The notes below the pieces were generated by a model, which made no database searches, had not been told where the DNA came from, and saw only the letters and a program-made list of their open reading frames with translations. Positions 9,386-19,596 of a stretch of DNA of 64,000 bases are shown here, piece by piece. Each line of letters opens with the position of its first letter. Position 1 is the first letter of the stretch. The position numbers and the translations under genes are program-made. The stretch is from Bacteroidota bacterium. Lineage in GTDB: Bacteria; Bacteroidota; Bacteroidia; Bacteroidales; F082. The DNA is taken from positions 124,001 through 188,000 of the forward strand of contig JAERTD010000014.1 in assembly GCA_016845175.1 (NCBI GenBank), written 5' to 3'.

Positions 9386-9496
9386 GGAATACCCCAAGTA
9401 TTGCAGTTGATAATTATGTTAAGGCTTCATAATAAGTTGGGTGTATGACAGAGCCAAACTTGCTTACACGTGGGTATTGCCCCATAGCCGGATAAT

Positions 9497-9922
9497 TTAA
9501 CGAGTGGTATGACCATCATATAGGTTGGTAAAAACCTTGTCAACTGGTTCCCAGAGCTCAATTTTATTCCCTTCGGGATCCATAATATGTGCGAATTTTC
9601 CATATTCGAAACTTTCAATCTCCCCAACAATTTGAACACCTGAAGATCGTAATTCCTCAATGAGTTCTTCAATGTGAGCCACCCTGAAATTGATCATAAA
9701 CTCCTTTTTCGAGGGTTTGAAGTAATTTGTTGTATCCTGAAACGGACTCCATTGTAAATAGTTCTTTTTTTCAGGCTGCTCTGAATTTCTAAATTCAAAG
9801 AGTGATCCATATTCATTGGTGACCAAGCCCAGTTTGTCAGCATACCACTGGTGCATAGCTTTGGGGTTATCACTTTTAAAAAAAATTCCACCCACACCGG
9901 TTACTTTTTTTCTATTGCTCAT
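9497..9922 (-). CDS. VOC/glyoxalase superfamily protein
   Basis: 141 residues, one vicinal-oxygen-chelate unit of two beta-alpha-beta-beta-beta modules. Visible landmarks are GVGGIFFKSDNPKAMHQWY at the start (typical of the Glo_EDI_BRP group) and the closing FAHIMDPEGNKIELWEP, whose Glu is a usual metal ligand. Substrate unknown; members include glyoxalases, dioxygenases and resistance proteins. An A8 run at 9878-9885 inside the gene is in frame. It stands alone on the minus strand, divergent from the sigma factor gene. Confidence 0.85.
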   Translation of the reverse strand: MSNRKKVTGVGGIFFKSDNPKAMHQWYADKLGLVTNEYGSLFEFRNSEQPEKKNYLQWSPFQDTTNYFKPSKKEFMINFRVAHIEELIEELRSSGVQIVGEIESFEYGKFAHIMDPEGNKIELWEPVDKVFTNLYDGHTTR

Positions 9923-10051
9923 AAGCTGTTACTTCTGTGGTTTGTCAACGAAAGTAATAAAATGTACCAGAAACCTCTGAAGCCAGCTGCCGATGAAGGG
10001 TAAAATAATATCGGCCAGCACTTCATTTACAAAGGCAATTGCATTATTTTT

Positions 10052-10642
10052 ATGGACTCAATGAGCAGCACCTCTGATCATATTGCCAGTCTTGATCCCA
10101 AGCATTGGGTGGATAATTATGGAGATTATCTCTACAACTATGCCTATTCCAGGGTCAATTACAGTGAGGTAGCTGAAGACCTTGTTCAGGAAACTTTTGT
10201 TGCTGCCTGGAAATCCAGAGAAGGATTTCAGGGACGTAGTGCCGAAAAAACCTGGCTGATATCCATATTGAAAAGGAAAATCATCGATCATTACCGAAAA
10301 GCAAGTAACCGTAAGGAGGTTACCGCTTCACAGTTTACTTCTCCCTTTGAAGAAGATGGGCCGTTTGAAGGTCACTGGATTATGGAAAAGGCACCTAAGG
10401 ACTGGCATTTACAAATGGAAGAACCCATGCGTCAGGAAGAATTCAGAAAGATTCTGGCGGATTGTCTTGCTGATTTGCCCCCAAAATGGCACTCGGTTTT
10501 TGTGTTGAAATTTATGGAAGAGGCGAAAAGTGAAGAGGTGTGTAAGGAGCTGGGTTGCACTCCGTCTAACCTGTGGGTCATGATACACAGGGCCAAATTA
10601 AAGATGAGAGCATGTATAGAAACCAATTGGCTCTCAGCATGA
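10052..10642 (+). CDS. ECF-type RNA polymerase sigma factor
   Basis: 196 residues with sigma region 2 (YNYAYSRVNYSEVAEDLVQETFVAAW, about 28-53, core binding and -10 recognition) and region 4 (LADLPPKWHSVFVLKF through the helix-turn-helix CTPSNLWVMIHRAKLKM, about 138-190). Group: sigma-70 family, extracytoplasmic function. The ATG at 10052 is used; a second ATG at 10061 is possible. Its stop overlaps the next gene's start (ATGA), as is usual for a sigma/anti-sigma pair. The stimulus is unknown. Confidence 0.93.
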   Translation: MDSMSSTSDHIASLDPKHWVDNYGDYLYNYAYSRVNYSEVAEDLVQETFVAAWKSREGFQGRSAEKTWLISILKRKIIDHYRKASNRKEVTASQFTSPFEEDGPFEGHWIMEKAPKDWHLQMEEPMRQEEFRKILADCLADLPPKWHSVFVLKFMEEAKSEEVCKELGCTPSNLWVMIHRAKLKMRACIETNWLSA

Positions 10643-10941
10643 GAAGGATGAAAGAAATAATGATGAAAGGGATGACCAGGGTGATGCTCAGCTGTGATGA
10701 GGCCACCTTCCTGGTGACCAAACAGGAGTTTGAAAAACTACCTTGTATGAAAAGGATGCAGCTGCGCCTGCATTTATTCTCCTGTAAGCTCTGTCGTAAT
10801 TTCCAGGAGCAATCCCAATTCATTAGCGAACAAATCCGCATACTTTCCAATATTGATACTGTTGATTCTGACCGCAGACTCAATGAAGAACAAAAAAACA
10901 AGCTTTCCAAAGTTATTGAAGAACAGGTAAATAGCAATTAG
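10639..10941 (+). CDS. Putative soluble anti-sigma factor with HX3CX2C zinc motif
   Basis: 100 residues counted from the ATG at 10639, which overlaps the sigma factor stop as ATGA; a longer reading from 10573 would overlap that gene by 70 bp and is less likely. The protein has His45-x3-Cys49-x2-Cys52 (HLFSCKLC), the zinc-associated anti-sigma pattern, with an earlier Cys19 as a possible extra ligand. There is no membrane helix, so it would be a cytoplasmic, possibly redox-sensing regulator of the neighbouring sigma factor. Function is inferred from motif and position. Confidence 0.75.
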   Translation: MRRMKEIMMKGMTRVMLSCDEATFLVTKQEFEKLPCMKRMQLRLHLFSCKLCRNFQEQSQFISEQIRILSNIDTVDSDRRLNEEQKNKLSKVIEEQVNSN

Positions 10942-11230
10942 CATTGCTCTTTTCCTACATTTAACTGTATGGGAACCTAGAGGGAAGCATCCATTTTCAC
11001 GAACAATTTTTGATTAAAAATCTACTAGGAAGAAATTCAATATAATGATTCTTGTAGCTGCTGCCGTATGTATTGGATCTGTATTTACCCTAACTATGGT
11101 TCAGGTTTTCGATTTCACCATTTTTAACAACGTCAAATATTAGCATATTTCTGGAAGAAACAGATTCAGAAGGCAAATGTGGACTAGCGTAGAAGTGCTT
11201 CCCTGTCAAGTCGTTGCAAATGTAGTAAGC

Positions 11231-11281
11231 GGGCTTGATTGGAACTATTCGATGCCTTGGAAGTTCAAGAGCCCTTTTTTT
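11231..11281 (+). terminator. Imperfect hairpin plus T7, candidate terminator
   Basis: GGGCTTGA at 11231-11238 pairs with TCAAGAGCCC at 11265-11274 (two-base bulge), with a further ACT/AGT pairing inside, and T7 follows directly. The loop is long, so this could also be part of a structured RNA. Confidence 0.4.
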
Positions 11282-11432
11282 GCATGCATAGATAGAGATT
11301 GTTGCATTGTACAATTCCTAAATTCACTAGAAATGCCTGGTATCAAGGAGCAACCAAAAGCTTGCAATAGGCGTCTTATGTATAGCACTTCGCTGATTTA
11401 TAGGCGATAGATTTGGTTAATCTATAATAGTG

Positions 11433-11463
11433 AAAAGGACAAACCTTCGTTTGTCCTTTTTTT
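11433..11463 (+). terminator. Intrinsic terminator
   Basis: AAAGGACAAAC and GTTTGTCCTTT form a perfect 11-bp stem around a CTTC loop, followed by more T residues to 11463. It is the strongest terminator-like hairpin in the window and does not follow any recognised gene. Confidence 0.85.
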
Positions 11464-11756
11464 GACCATATAATACCCATCAAATTACTTCCAGCTTAGG
11501 CATTTACACATATTATTTTATTAAATTTATTTAGACTGAATAAAAATAATATGTATATTGCCCCTCATAATTATGGGTCTTTACAGCACTATCCTTACTC
11601 TATTGTGGCTTACAGAGTTTTACCATTAATAAACACTCTTGTGATAACTCTGCCAAATTGATCATTAGCTGTAAAGCACATGTTTAATTTTTGCTCTTAA
11701 TCGATAACTATTAACTGCATCATTTTGCCCATTTGTTAGATGCCAACCAAACTGCT

Positions 11757-14700
11757 ATGAAAAAACATTTACTTATCTCTTTGACTTTCGTTTTGATTAC
11801 TTTTTTTTGCTCATCCCCTGATGGCTCAGAGCCAAACGAATGCTCAAAACCCAAACAAATTATCCCTTCAAACCCAGGATAATTTCTATGATATTCAGGC
11901 TCAGGCCAATGCTCATTGGGATGCCCTGAACGTGGACAATGGATATTATATAAAAAATGGCGAAAAAACCAAAGCTGCCGGATGGAAGCAATATAAGCGA
12001 TGGGAATGGTTTTGGGAAAACAGAGTGGATGCACAAACAGGGGATTTCCCAAATTTTGATAGGGCTGCCTTTTACCAGGATAGGGAAGCCAACAATGGTC
12101 GTAATGTGAGTGGAGACTGGAAAAGTCTGGGTCCCAACAGTACTACAGGTGGCTACGCTGGAATTGGAAGAATTAATGTAGTAGGCTTCCGATCCGGTGA
12201 TAACAATACCCTTTATGCAGGTTCACCATCAGGAGGTTTATGGAAAACAACCGACGATGGCGGAACATGGGCTGTGCTTACTGATGATAATGCAGTTTTA
12301 GGTGTCTCAGATGTGGTTGTGATTGCTGGTGGTACTACTGCCACCGATGTGGTATACATAGGAACCGGTGATCGTGATGGAGGAAGTATGTGGTCCTTGA
12401 GTGGTGGTCAAAGTAATGATAATAACTCCATAGGTGTGCTCAAATCTACCGACGGGGGCAGCACATGGTCGACCACTGGTTTAACATACTCCACAAGTGC
12501 CAAGGAAACTGTCAACAGACTATTGGTACACCCATCCACAAGCACCACCTTATATGCTGCTACTTCAGTTGGTGTATATAAAACCACCGACGGGGGAACC
12601 ACATGGCCTAGTATCTGGACCGGCGCAGAATTTATAAGCATGGAATTCAAACCAGGCGATCCAACCATTATGTATGGGGCTACCAAGGGAGGCACCATCT
12701 ACCGCTCTACCGATTCAGGTGCCAACTGGACCTCTATTACGACCACAGGTGGATCCAGGGTCCAATTAGCTGTTTCGGCAGATGATGCTACAGTAGTTTA
12801 TGCTGTCGCCAATAGCAGCACCCATGGATTAGATGGAATTTATAAATCCACCAATAGCGGATCCTCTTATACAAAGGTTTTTGATGGTAGCGTCTCAGGA
12901 AACAACTTGTTAGGTTACGAATGTGATGGAACAGGAACAGATACACAAGGTACATACGATATTGCTATAGCTGCTGATCCTACGGATGCCAACACCGTAT
13001 ACGTGGGTGGTATTAATACCTGGAAATCCACCAATGGTGGTACAAGTTGGAGTATCAATTCCATATGGTCTAGTGGGAATTACCCGACTTGTGGAGTGCC
13101 TGAAGTGCATGCAGACAAGCATTTCTTAGGATTCCAAAATGGCACTTCAACCTTATTTGAAGGAAATGATGGAGGCATTTATAAAACTACTGATGGGGGT
13201 ACCACATGGACAGACAAAAGCTCCAATATGGTGATTAGCCAATTATATAGACTTGGTTTATCTAAAACGTCTTCCTCAGATGTAATTAGTGGTTTACAGG
13301 ATAATGGAACGAAATACAAATCTGGCACAACATGGACTGATGGTCCTGGTGGTGATGGCATGGAATGTGCCATTGATCATACTGATGCAAACATCCAATA
13401 CGCATCATATGTTTATGGGACCATTTATCGAACAGCTAACAAATGGTCAAGCAAATCCACAATCAGAACTGGTTCCAGTTCATCTAGTGCATGGGTTACT
13501 CCTTATACCATTGACCCCAACACGAATACAACTCTATATGTTGGTAATAAAGATGTTTATAAATCAACAAACTCAGGTTCAACATGGAGTGCGATCAGTT
13601 CATGGGGAGGAAGCACCTTGCGATCATTGGCAGTGGCACCCTCAAATTCTAATTACATTTATACTGCCACCCAGTCTATTTTATATGTCACAACAGATGG
13701 TGGTTCAAACTGGAGCAACATCACAGGAACACTACCCGTAGGTTCTGCCAATATTACCTATATTTCTGTTAAAAGTGACGATCCCTTAACGGCCTGGGTG
13801 TCTTTTGGTGGCTATAACAGTCATGGAGTGTATGAAACCACTGATGGTGGTACCAACTGGACAAGTATTTCAACAGGACTACCCAGCATACCCACCATGT
13901 GTGTCATTCAGAACACCCAAAACGCTTCTGATACTGAGCTATATGCTGGTACCGATGTGGGTGTTTACGTAAAAGTAGGCTCAGCAGATTGGGCCGCTTA
14001 CAGCACTGGATTACCCAATGTGGTAGTAACCGAATTGGAGATTTTTTACAATACTACTTCTACGAATTTAAGTCGCATCAGAGCAGCATCTTATGGAAGA
14101 GGTTTATGGGAGTCTGAATTGTATTCACCCTCAACTGCTGCTCCTATAACCGATTTCGAAGCAGACGATACCACCCCCATTGTAGATCAAACAGTGAATT
14201 TTACCGATCTCACTATTAATGATCCCACCAGTTGGCTATGGTCCTTCAGCCCTGCTACGGTGACCTATCTGAGTGGAACCTCTTCAACATCTGATGAGCC
14301 AGTGGTAAAATTTACCGCTGCTGGAACCTATCAGGTGAGTTTGTATACTGAAAATGCCAACGGAAATGATACTGAAACCAAGGCAACATATATTACCGTG
14401 TCTAGTTCTCAGACTTATTGCGATGGAGCTTCCTCAAACCCCTATGGCTATATCAGTCGTGTGGAATTGGGTAGTATTGATAAATCGTCAACCTATACCA
14501 ATGTAGGAGGTGCAGATCCCAATGACCTCTATTATGAAGACTGGACAGCCTTATCCACAGACCTTGCCATTTCATCCAGTAGTTCTATTACCGTAACCAA
14601 TGGAGCAACAAACAGTGGTCTGGATCTTGGTATCTGGATCGATTGGAATAAGGATGGAGACTTCGAGGATACCAATGAAGAGATACTTTGTGGAATTGAT

Positions 14701-16449
14701 AATGGCGGTGATGGGACACATACCATCAATGTACCAGCAGATGCACTTCTGGGATCTACTCGAATGAGGCTACGGACCAAATACTATGGTTCTTCCTGTA
14801 GCAGTTGTGGAACAACTTCCAATGGCGAAGTTGAAGATTACTCAGTAAATATTACTGCAGCACCCATTACATGGACAGGAAGTGCTTCAACGGATTGGGA
14901 TACCGAAGGCAACTGGAGTGGTAGTGCCGTACCCACTTCTTCAAATAATGTAACTATCCCCACATCGCCAGCCGGCGGAAGTGTTTTTCCAGTAATCGCT
15001 TCAGGAACAACAGATGGAGCTGTAAATAATTTAACCATCGAATCAGGAGCCAGCGTAACCATTAATGGTCATCTGAGTATTGATGGTACGCTGACTAATA
15101 ATGCAGGCACTTCCGGAATAGTCATAGGATCTACCTCTTCATACAATGGTTCTTTGATAACCACTACCGATGGCGTCAGTGCTACAGTCAATAGATATTT
15201 GTCAGGAGGTAAATGGCATTTAATTGGAGCCCAGGTTTCCGGTGCGACAGCCAACAGCTTGTATTTCAGCAATAGTCCTGATGTTTGGTTACGATCGTAT
15301 AATGAAAATGACGATACATGGAACAACCTAACTGATTTATCCACCAGCATGCCATTTGGGATGGGATTTGCTACCTGGGTAGAAACAGGAAACAATGCTA
15401 CGGCTTCTTTTACTGGATCCACAAAAGCAGCTGACCTTACTCTGAATTCCGGAACTACCCCTGCACTGGCCTTTACGGATGCCAGTCATGGATATAATCT
15501 TGTTTCTAACCCCTTTACTTCTGCCATTGACTGGGATCAGGGCGGCTGGACACTTACCAATATTGATGGGACAGCCTATGTATGGAAAGACGGTAGCAAC
15601 TACCTAACTCGAAACTCCATTGGACAGGGTAGTTTGCCCAACGGAATAATACCTGTGGGTCAGGGCTTTTTTGTACGAACTACTGCCAGCTCACCATCAT
15701 TAACCATTCCTACACAAGCCAGGGTTCATTCCACTCAAGAATTCCATGGTCCCAGTGGTGCCAATGAAGAAGGGCCGCCACATGCTGTCTTTGATTTATA
15801 TTTTGAAGATGAATCAGACCAGGTTTGGCTTACATTTTCAGAATTATGCAGCGACTCCTATGATGAAGGCTGGGATGCCATGAAGTTTTTTGGAGAAGGT
15901 TATGCACCCCAATTATTTGTTCACCAGAATGCAAATGACTTAAGTATTGCGGCTATGGGTGAGCTTGGTGATGATGGGAAGGTTGTTGCCTTACATTATG
16001 AAGCCAGAAAGTTTGGAACCCATGAGCTGATGTTCGCTGGACAGCATGAATTGGATGGAATGGATATCTATCTGGAAGACACAGAACTCGGACATATGCA
16101 GGATATGCATCTGCAACCTGCTTATAATTTCTATACCGATTCCAATAATGAACCGGAACGCTTCCTGCTGCATTTTAGTCCTAAAATCACAGGGATTGAT
16201 ACTCCTGCTGACAAATCGAGCTTGAGCATTTATTCCTGGGACAAGGCCATTTATATTAAAAGTGTTGATGGATCGAGTTTGCAAGGCTCTCAACTATATG
16301 TTTATGATTTATTTGGCCGCCAGCTGACTTCACAGGAAGTTAGGCAGACCAATATGCTACGAGTACCTGTATCAGTTAACAATACCTATGTGGTAGTTAA
16401 AATGGTACAGCATGGAAATGTAAGTGTTAAGAAAGTATTTGTTCGATAG
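11757..16449 (+). CDS. Secreted BNR/PKD/GEVED protein with type IX sorting domain; signal peptide out of frame at a T8 run
   Basis: The body, open from 11821, is 1542 residues: sortilin/BNR-like propeller repeats with GGLWKTTDDGGTW-type motifs (about 130-760), a PKD domain (773-862), a GEVED domain (865-1016, with IDWNKDGDFED and GEVEDYSV), a further beta domain starting TWTGSASTDWDTEGNW, and a C-terminal type IX sorting domain (about 1460-1542, ending VKKVFVR). A signal peptide, MKKHLLISLTFVLITFF, starts at 11757 but in another frame, closed at 11882. Removing one T from the T8 run at 11801-11808 joins them and gives a normal AHPLMAQ cleavage region. As written, export would need a frameshift. 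Likely role: cell-surface or secreted binding protein; ligand unknown. Confidence 0.85.
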
Positions 16450-16467
16450 CCCTAAAAAGATAATCCG

Positions 16468-16692
16468 ATGAAGAAAATTAAATATATAGTACTGTTTAGC
16501 TTTTTATTATTTGCAAGTCTGAGTTTTGCTCAAATGGATGGTCCTGGTAATCCGGGTGGAGATCCTGTGGGCAGTGATCCTTTAGGAGGAGGAGCACCCA
16601 TTGGTAGTGGGACCCTTATCCTGATTGGCCTTGCTGCAGCCTATGGTGGTAAGAAACTCTATGATAACAGAAAAGAAGAACTGGAAGAGTAA
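16468..16692 (+). CDS. Small exported protein with C-terminal sorting-signal-like tail
   Basis: 74 residues: signal peptide MKKIKYIVLFSFLLFASLSFA, a short Gly/Pro/Asp linker, then API-GSG, one hydrophobic helix (GTLILIGLAAAYGGKKLYD) and a basic/acidic tail. This tripartite end (motif, helix, charged tail) resembles the short PID-CTERM-type proteins of Bacteroidota that are thought to be substrates of exosortase-like enzymes; here the usual PID-like motif reads PIGSG. It begins 18 bp after the type IX cargo gene, so the two are likely one transcript. No exosortase gene is in the window. Confidence 0.7.
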   Translation: MKKIKYIVLFSFLLFASLSFAQMDGPGNPGGDPVGSDPLGGGAPIGSGTLILIGLAAAYGGKKLYDNRKEELEE

Positions 16693-16693
16693 A

Positions 16694-16751
16694 AGGAATG
16701 TAGAAAGTTGAGTGAGGAATGTAGAAGGTAAATCCATTCTACATTCTTCAC
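16694..16751. repeat. 12-bp direct repeat and 15-bp inverted repeat between convergent genes
   Basis: AGGAATGTAGAA occurs at 16694-16705 and again at 16715-16726. GTGAGGAATGTAGAA (16712-16726) pairs with TTCTACATTCTTCAC (16737-16751) with one G-T position. It lies between the small exported protein gene and the convergent aminopeptidase P gene and probably acts as a shared terminator or mRNA end. Confidence 0.55.
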
Positions 16752-16766
16752 CCGGTAGCTATCGGG
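16751..16766. repeat. Near-perfect palindrome CCCGGTAGCTATCGGG
   Basis: A 16-bp palindrome with one mismatch pair, next to the inverted repeat and 18 bp from the convergent stop codon. The core AGCTATCGG recurs near 35777, so it may be a dispersed palindromic repeat. Confidence 0.45.
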
Positions 16767-16783
16767 ACTACATTAGTCCTTCC

Positions 16784-18175
16784 TTATTCTCCTGCCATAG
16801 TGGCTTCAATTTCTTCTATGGTTTTTGGAATGGGTTTACCAAGTACACGGTATCCATCGTTTGTAACTACTACATCATCCTCAATACGGATGCCACCAAA
16901 GTCTTTATAGGTTTCAACTACGTCATAATTGATATAGTCCATATACATATTCTCATGACGGAAATTGTTGATCAGATCAGGGATAAAATAAATTCCTGGT
17001 TCTACGGTTAAAACAAAACCTGTTTTCAATTCTTTACCTAATCTCAGATAAGCATTTCCGAATTCAGTAGCGCGTTTGGTTTCTTCATCATAACCTACAT
17101 AGTTCTCGCCAAGACCTTCCATATCGTGCACATCCATGCCCATCATATGCCCAAGGCCGTGAGGCATAAATAGAGTATGAGCTCCGGCGTCAACTGCAGC
17201 TTCAGTGTCTCCCTTCATTAAACCCACTTCCTTCAAACCATCCACAATAACTCGGGCGGCAAGAAAATGAATATCTCTGTATTTCACACCTGGTTTAATA
17301 GCTTCTATAGCAGCTACATTTGCATCCAGGACAATTTGGTAAATGGCAGCTTGTCGATCGTTGAATTTTCCACCCACAGGCACAGTCCTGGTAATGTCAC
17401 TACAATAGCCTTCCTGTGTTTCTGCCCCACCGTCGGTGACCATCATACGACCCACTTCCAGAGTATTCCCATGGTAGTGGTTGTGCAGGGTTTGTCCATC
17501 CTGACTTAGAATAATTGGGAAGGATACAGGTCCGCCCAAGGCTAGTGAAATTCCCTCAATGGTACCAGCTATTTCCTGCTCCACTGTTCCCGGCATGGCC
17601 ATTTTCATGGAAGTTGTATGCATTTCATAGGCTATGTCCACAGCCTTTTCAATTTCCTTAATTTCCTCTTCGCTTTTAATTTCCTTAAGTTTAACAACTC
17701 CTTTAATGAGTGCTTCTGAAGCATTTCCTTTGACTTTAGCATTGGGAAGATCAAGAAGTGCTGATAATTCTATGATGGTTTCCCCACGGTAGGGAGGGAG
17801 AAAGTGGATGTGCTTGCCATCAGCAATGGCTTGGTTTAGATAAGCTGCCAGATCAGTGTAAGGAGCAGTATGCTCAACACCGGCTTTGGCTGCCAGGTCC
17901 ACAACTTTGGGTTGCTCACCCATCCAAATCACATCTTCAATATTAAAATCGTTTCCGAAAATATAATCCTTGTCGTTATCAAAATCAATAACACCTGCAA
18001 AACCAGGATTATTCAGCCCGAAAAAATATAGGAAATGACTGTCCTGACGAAAATGATAGGTATTGGCGGGGTAGTTGAAAGCCGCTTCAACATTGCCTAA
18101 AAACAAGGCGATGCCGCTATTGATTTCTTTCTTGAGTAGGTTTCTTCTGTTGGTATACTCTTCACTGTTGAACAT
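16784..18175 (-). CDS. pepP: Aminopeptidase P family (Xaa-Pro aminopeptidase), copy 1
   Basis: 463 residues, M24B metallopeptidase that releases an N-terminal residue preceding proline. An N-terminal creatinase-type domain (about 1-170) precedes the pita-bread fold. Metal ligands can be read in order: Asp in VTDGGAE, Asp in CSDITRTVP, His in HGLGHMMG, Glu in TVEPGIY and Glu in GGIRIEDD. It has no signal peptide, so it is cytoplasmic. A second family member lies at 23272 (429 residues), similar in motifs but clearly diverged. Single-gene unit, convergent with the small exported protein. Confidence 0.93.
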   Translation of the reverse strand: MFNSEEYTNRRNLLKKEINSGIALFLGNVEAAFNYPANTYHFRQDSHFLYFFGLNNPGFAGVIDFDNDKDYIFGNDFNIEDVIWMGEQPKVVDLAAKAGVEHTAPYTDLAAYLNQAIADGKHIHFLPPYRGETIIELSALLDLPNAKVKGNASEALIKGVVKLKEIKSEEEIKEIEKAVDIAYEMHTTSMKMAMPGTVEQEIAGTIEGISLALGGPVSFPIILSQDGQTLHNHYHGNTLEVGRMMVTDGGAETQEGYCSDITRTVPVGGKFNDRQAAIYQIVLDANVAAIEAIKPGVKYRDIHFLAARVIVDGLKEVGLMKGDTEAAVDAGAHTLFMPHGLGHMMGMDVHDMEGLGENYVGYDEETKRATEFGNAYLRLGKELKTGFVLTVEPGIYFIPDLINNFRHENMYMDYINYDVVETYKDFGGIRIEDDVVVTNDGYRVLGKPIPKTIEEIEATMAGE

Positions 18176-18326
18176 AGTACGCTGATTTAAATTAAAACAA
18201 ATGGGACTATCCGTTGTGATGGATCAGACCTCTAACGAGCCCATAAAAGTAGAAGAATTTCTTGGTATGAAAGCTGTTTTTTTAACTTACTTAACATAGG
18301 TTAAGTCTTCAGGCTCACAAGGAACT

Positions 18327-18334
18327 TATCTTTG
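18327..18334 (+). promoter_or_regulatory. -7 type promoter box TATCTTTG before the C45 hydrolase
   Basis: TAnnTTTG match 30 bp upstream of the ATG at 18365. It covers the alternative TTG start at 18332, which argues for 18365 as the true start. Confidence 0.5.
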
Positions 18335-18364
18335 GATCAATACTTTCCTGGAAACCCTAGCACT

Positions 18365-19555
18365 ATGAAAAGAAGAGATTTTATTATGAGAACTGCAGCA
18401 GTTGCAGGAGGTTCGGCCCTATTACCTTTGGCATGGTCTTGTGAGAAGGACGATTCTGAACCAGTTGTTGATTCACCCATTCAGTTTAAATATTTGGAGG
18501 TTTCAGGAAGTCACTATGAGGTTGGAAAACAAATTGGGGAACATTTTTCTAAGGAAATTGCTGCTGCTCAAATCGGAGTTAGTGATATAATTAACGCGGT
18601 TAAAAGTATAGTTCAGGCTGCACCTGAAGTGTTTTATGACCCATTTCTTGAAGCAGCACAAACACACTATCCGGATTATGTGGATGAATTGCAAGGAATT
18701 GCAGATGGGGCCGGAATGAGTTTAAAGGATGTGATGTCCACCAATATGATGATGGAAATATTGTATCATCATGCTGAACTGACGGGTGTTAAAGACCATC
18801 TTCCCGGGCCAAATCTGGGCTGTTCAACTCTGGCCTATGCTGGATCTGACAGGCATTTTATGGCTCATAACGAAGACCTGTTTACAAGTTTTATCAACAG
18901 TATGTATACACTTAAGATTTCGGTTTCAGGTAAGCCCGAGTTTATGGGACTTTGCTATCCTGGAATACTTCCAGGTATGCCGCCAAATATAAATGAAGCT
19001 GGCATCATACAGGTGGGCAACGACATATCATGTTTACATATTAAACCCGAGGTGCCCATGGTGTTTCATTTTAGGTCTGTGATGGATGCCGAAAGTCTGG
19101 ATGACGCAGTTAGCCGTGCATCCTTCCAGCGCAGAGCCAGAACCATGACCCACACCATTGGGTCAATCCCTGAACGTAAGATCATAAGTGTGGAAGCAGC
19201 ACCGGATAAACATGAAACCAAAATAATTGATGGATTTTATGTGCATACCAATCATTTTGTTCTGCCGGAAATGCTTGATATAGCCCTGGATCCAGGAGGG
19301 ATGCCTTCGTCAACATCACGTTTCGATATCCTAACACAGGATACGCAGGCTTATGAATCAAAACCTGAATTAGTTAATAGTGATTTGCTTACCCGTTTCT
19401 TGTCAGGCCATCAGGGAGCAGATGTTCCTCCCTGTGTTCATGATGTGCATGGAGCCAGTACCCTGGCACATGCCGTCTTCGATTTTGATAATTCCCAATG
19501 GAAGCTGTTTTATTCCAATCCATGCCTGAACAATACAAGTTCTTATGGATTGTAA
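18365..19555 (+). CDS. Tat-exported C45 family autoproteolytic acyltransferase/hydrolase lipoprotein
   Basis: 396 residues from the ATG at 18365. The N-terminus has a twin-arginine motif (KRRDF, Arg3-Arg4), a hydrophobic stretch and a lipobox ending at Cys26 (LAWSC), so the protein is probably Tat-exported and lipid-anchored. The C45/phospholipase B-like fold is supported by LEVSGSHYEVGKQIGE near the start and by the N-terminal nucleophile Cys153 in GCSTLAYAG followed by AHNED; these enzymes cleave themselves before that Cys and act on amide bonds (penicillin acyltransferase relatives). Physiological substrate unknown. It is the first of three consecutive exported hydrolases. Confidence 0.85.
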   Translation: MKRRDFIMRTAAVAGGSALLPLAWSCEKDDSEPVVDSPIQFKYLEVSGSHYEVGKQIGEHFSKEIAAAQIGVSDIINAVKSIVQAAPEVFYDPFLEAAQTHYPDYVDELQGIADGAGMSLKDVMSTNMMMEILYHHAELTGVKDHLPGPNLGCSTLAYAGSDRHFMAHNEDLFTSFINSMYTLKISVSGKPEFMGLCYPGILPGMPPNINEAGIIQVGNDISCLHIKPEVPMVFHFRSVMDAESLDDAVSRASFQRRARTMTHTIGSIPERKIISVEAAPDKHETKIIDGFYVHTNHFVLPEMLDIALDPGGMPSSTSRFDILTQDTQAYESKPELVNSDLLTRFLSGHQGADVPPCVHDVHGASTLAHAVFDFDNSQWKLFYSNPCLNNTSSYGL

Positions 19556-19596
19556 GATTAAAAATATTTGATAATCAACAAATTAAAACTCAAACA

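Larger units (their letters stand above)
10942..11756. other. 815-bp non-coding stretch with two terminator-like hairpins
   Basis: No convincing protein gene. Reading frames here encode low-complexity or implausible sequences; the best candidate is a 32-codon hydrophobic frame at 11045-11143 (MILVAAAVCIG...), which I would not annotate without expression data. The stretch contains an imperfect hairpin followed by T7 (11231-11281) and a strong intrinsic terminator (11433-11463), both oriented for plus-strand transcripts. A terminator 490 bp past the last recognisable gene suggests an independent short transcript or non-coding RNA. From 11464 to 11756 the DNA is AT-rich and presumably holds the promoter of the type IX cargo gene. 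Confidence 0.6.

Noticed and set aside
11177..11410. 77-codon plus-strand frame in the sigma-cargo gap
   Set aside because: Composition is unlike a protein, it contains a terminator-like hairpin inside, and no start context or neighbour supports it.
13289..13741. 150-codon alternative frame inside the BNR protein
   Set aside because: Repetitive Thr/Ser/Gly-rich coding sequence leaves open frames by chance; the main frame carries the domains.
12231..13900. Repeated GGTTCAACATGG-like DNA that could be taken for a tandem or CRISPR repeat
   Set aside because: The similarity reflects degenerate BNR protein motifs (DGGTTW-type) at irregular spacing, not identical DNA repeats with spacers.
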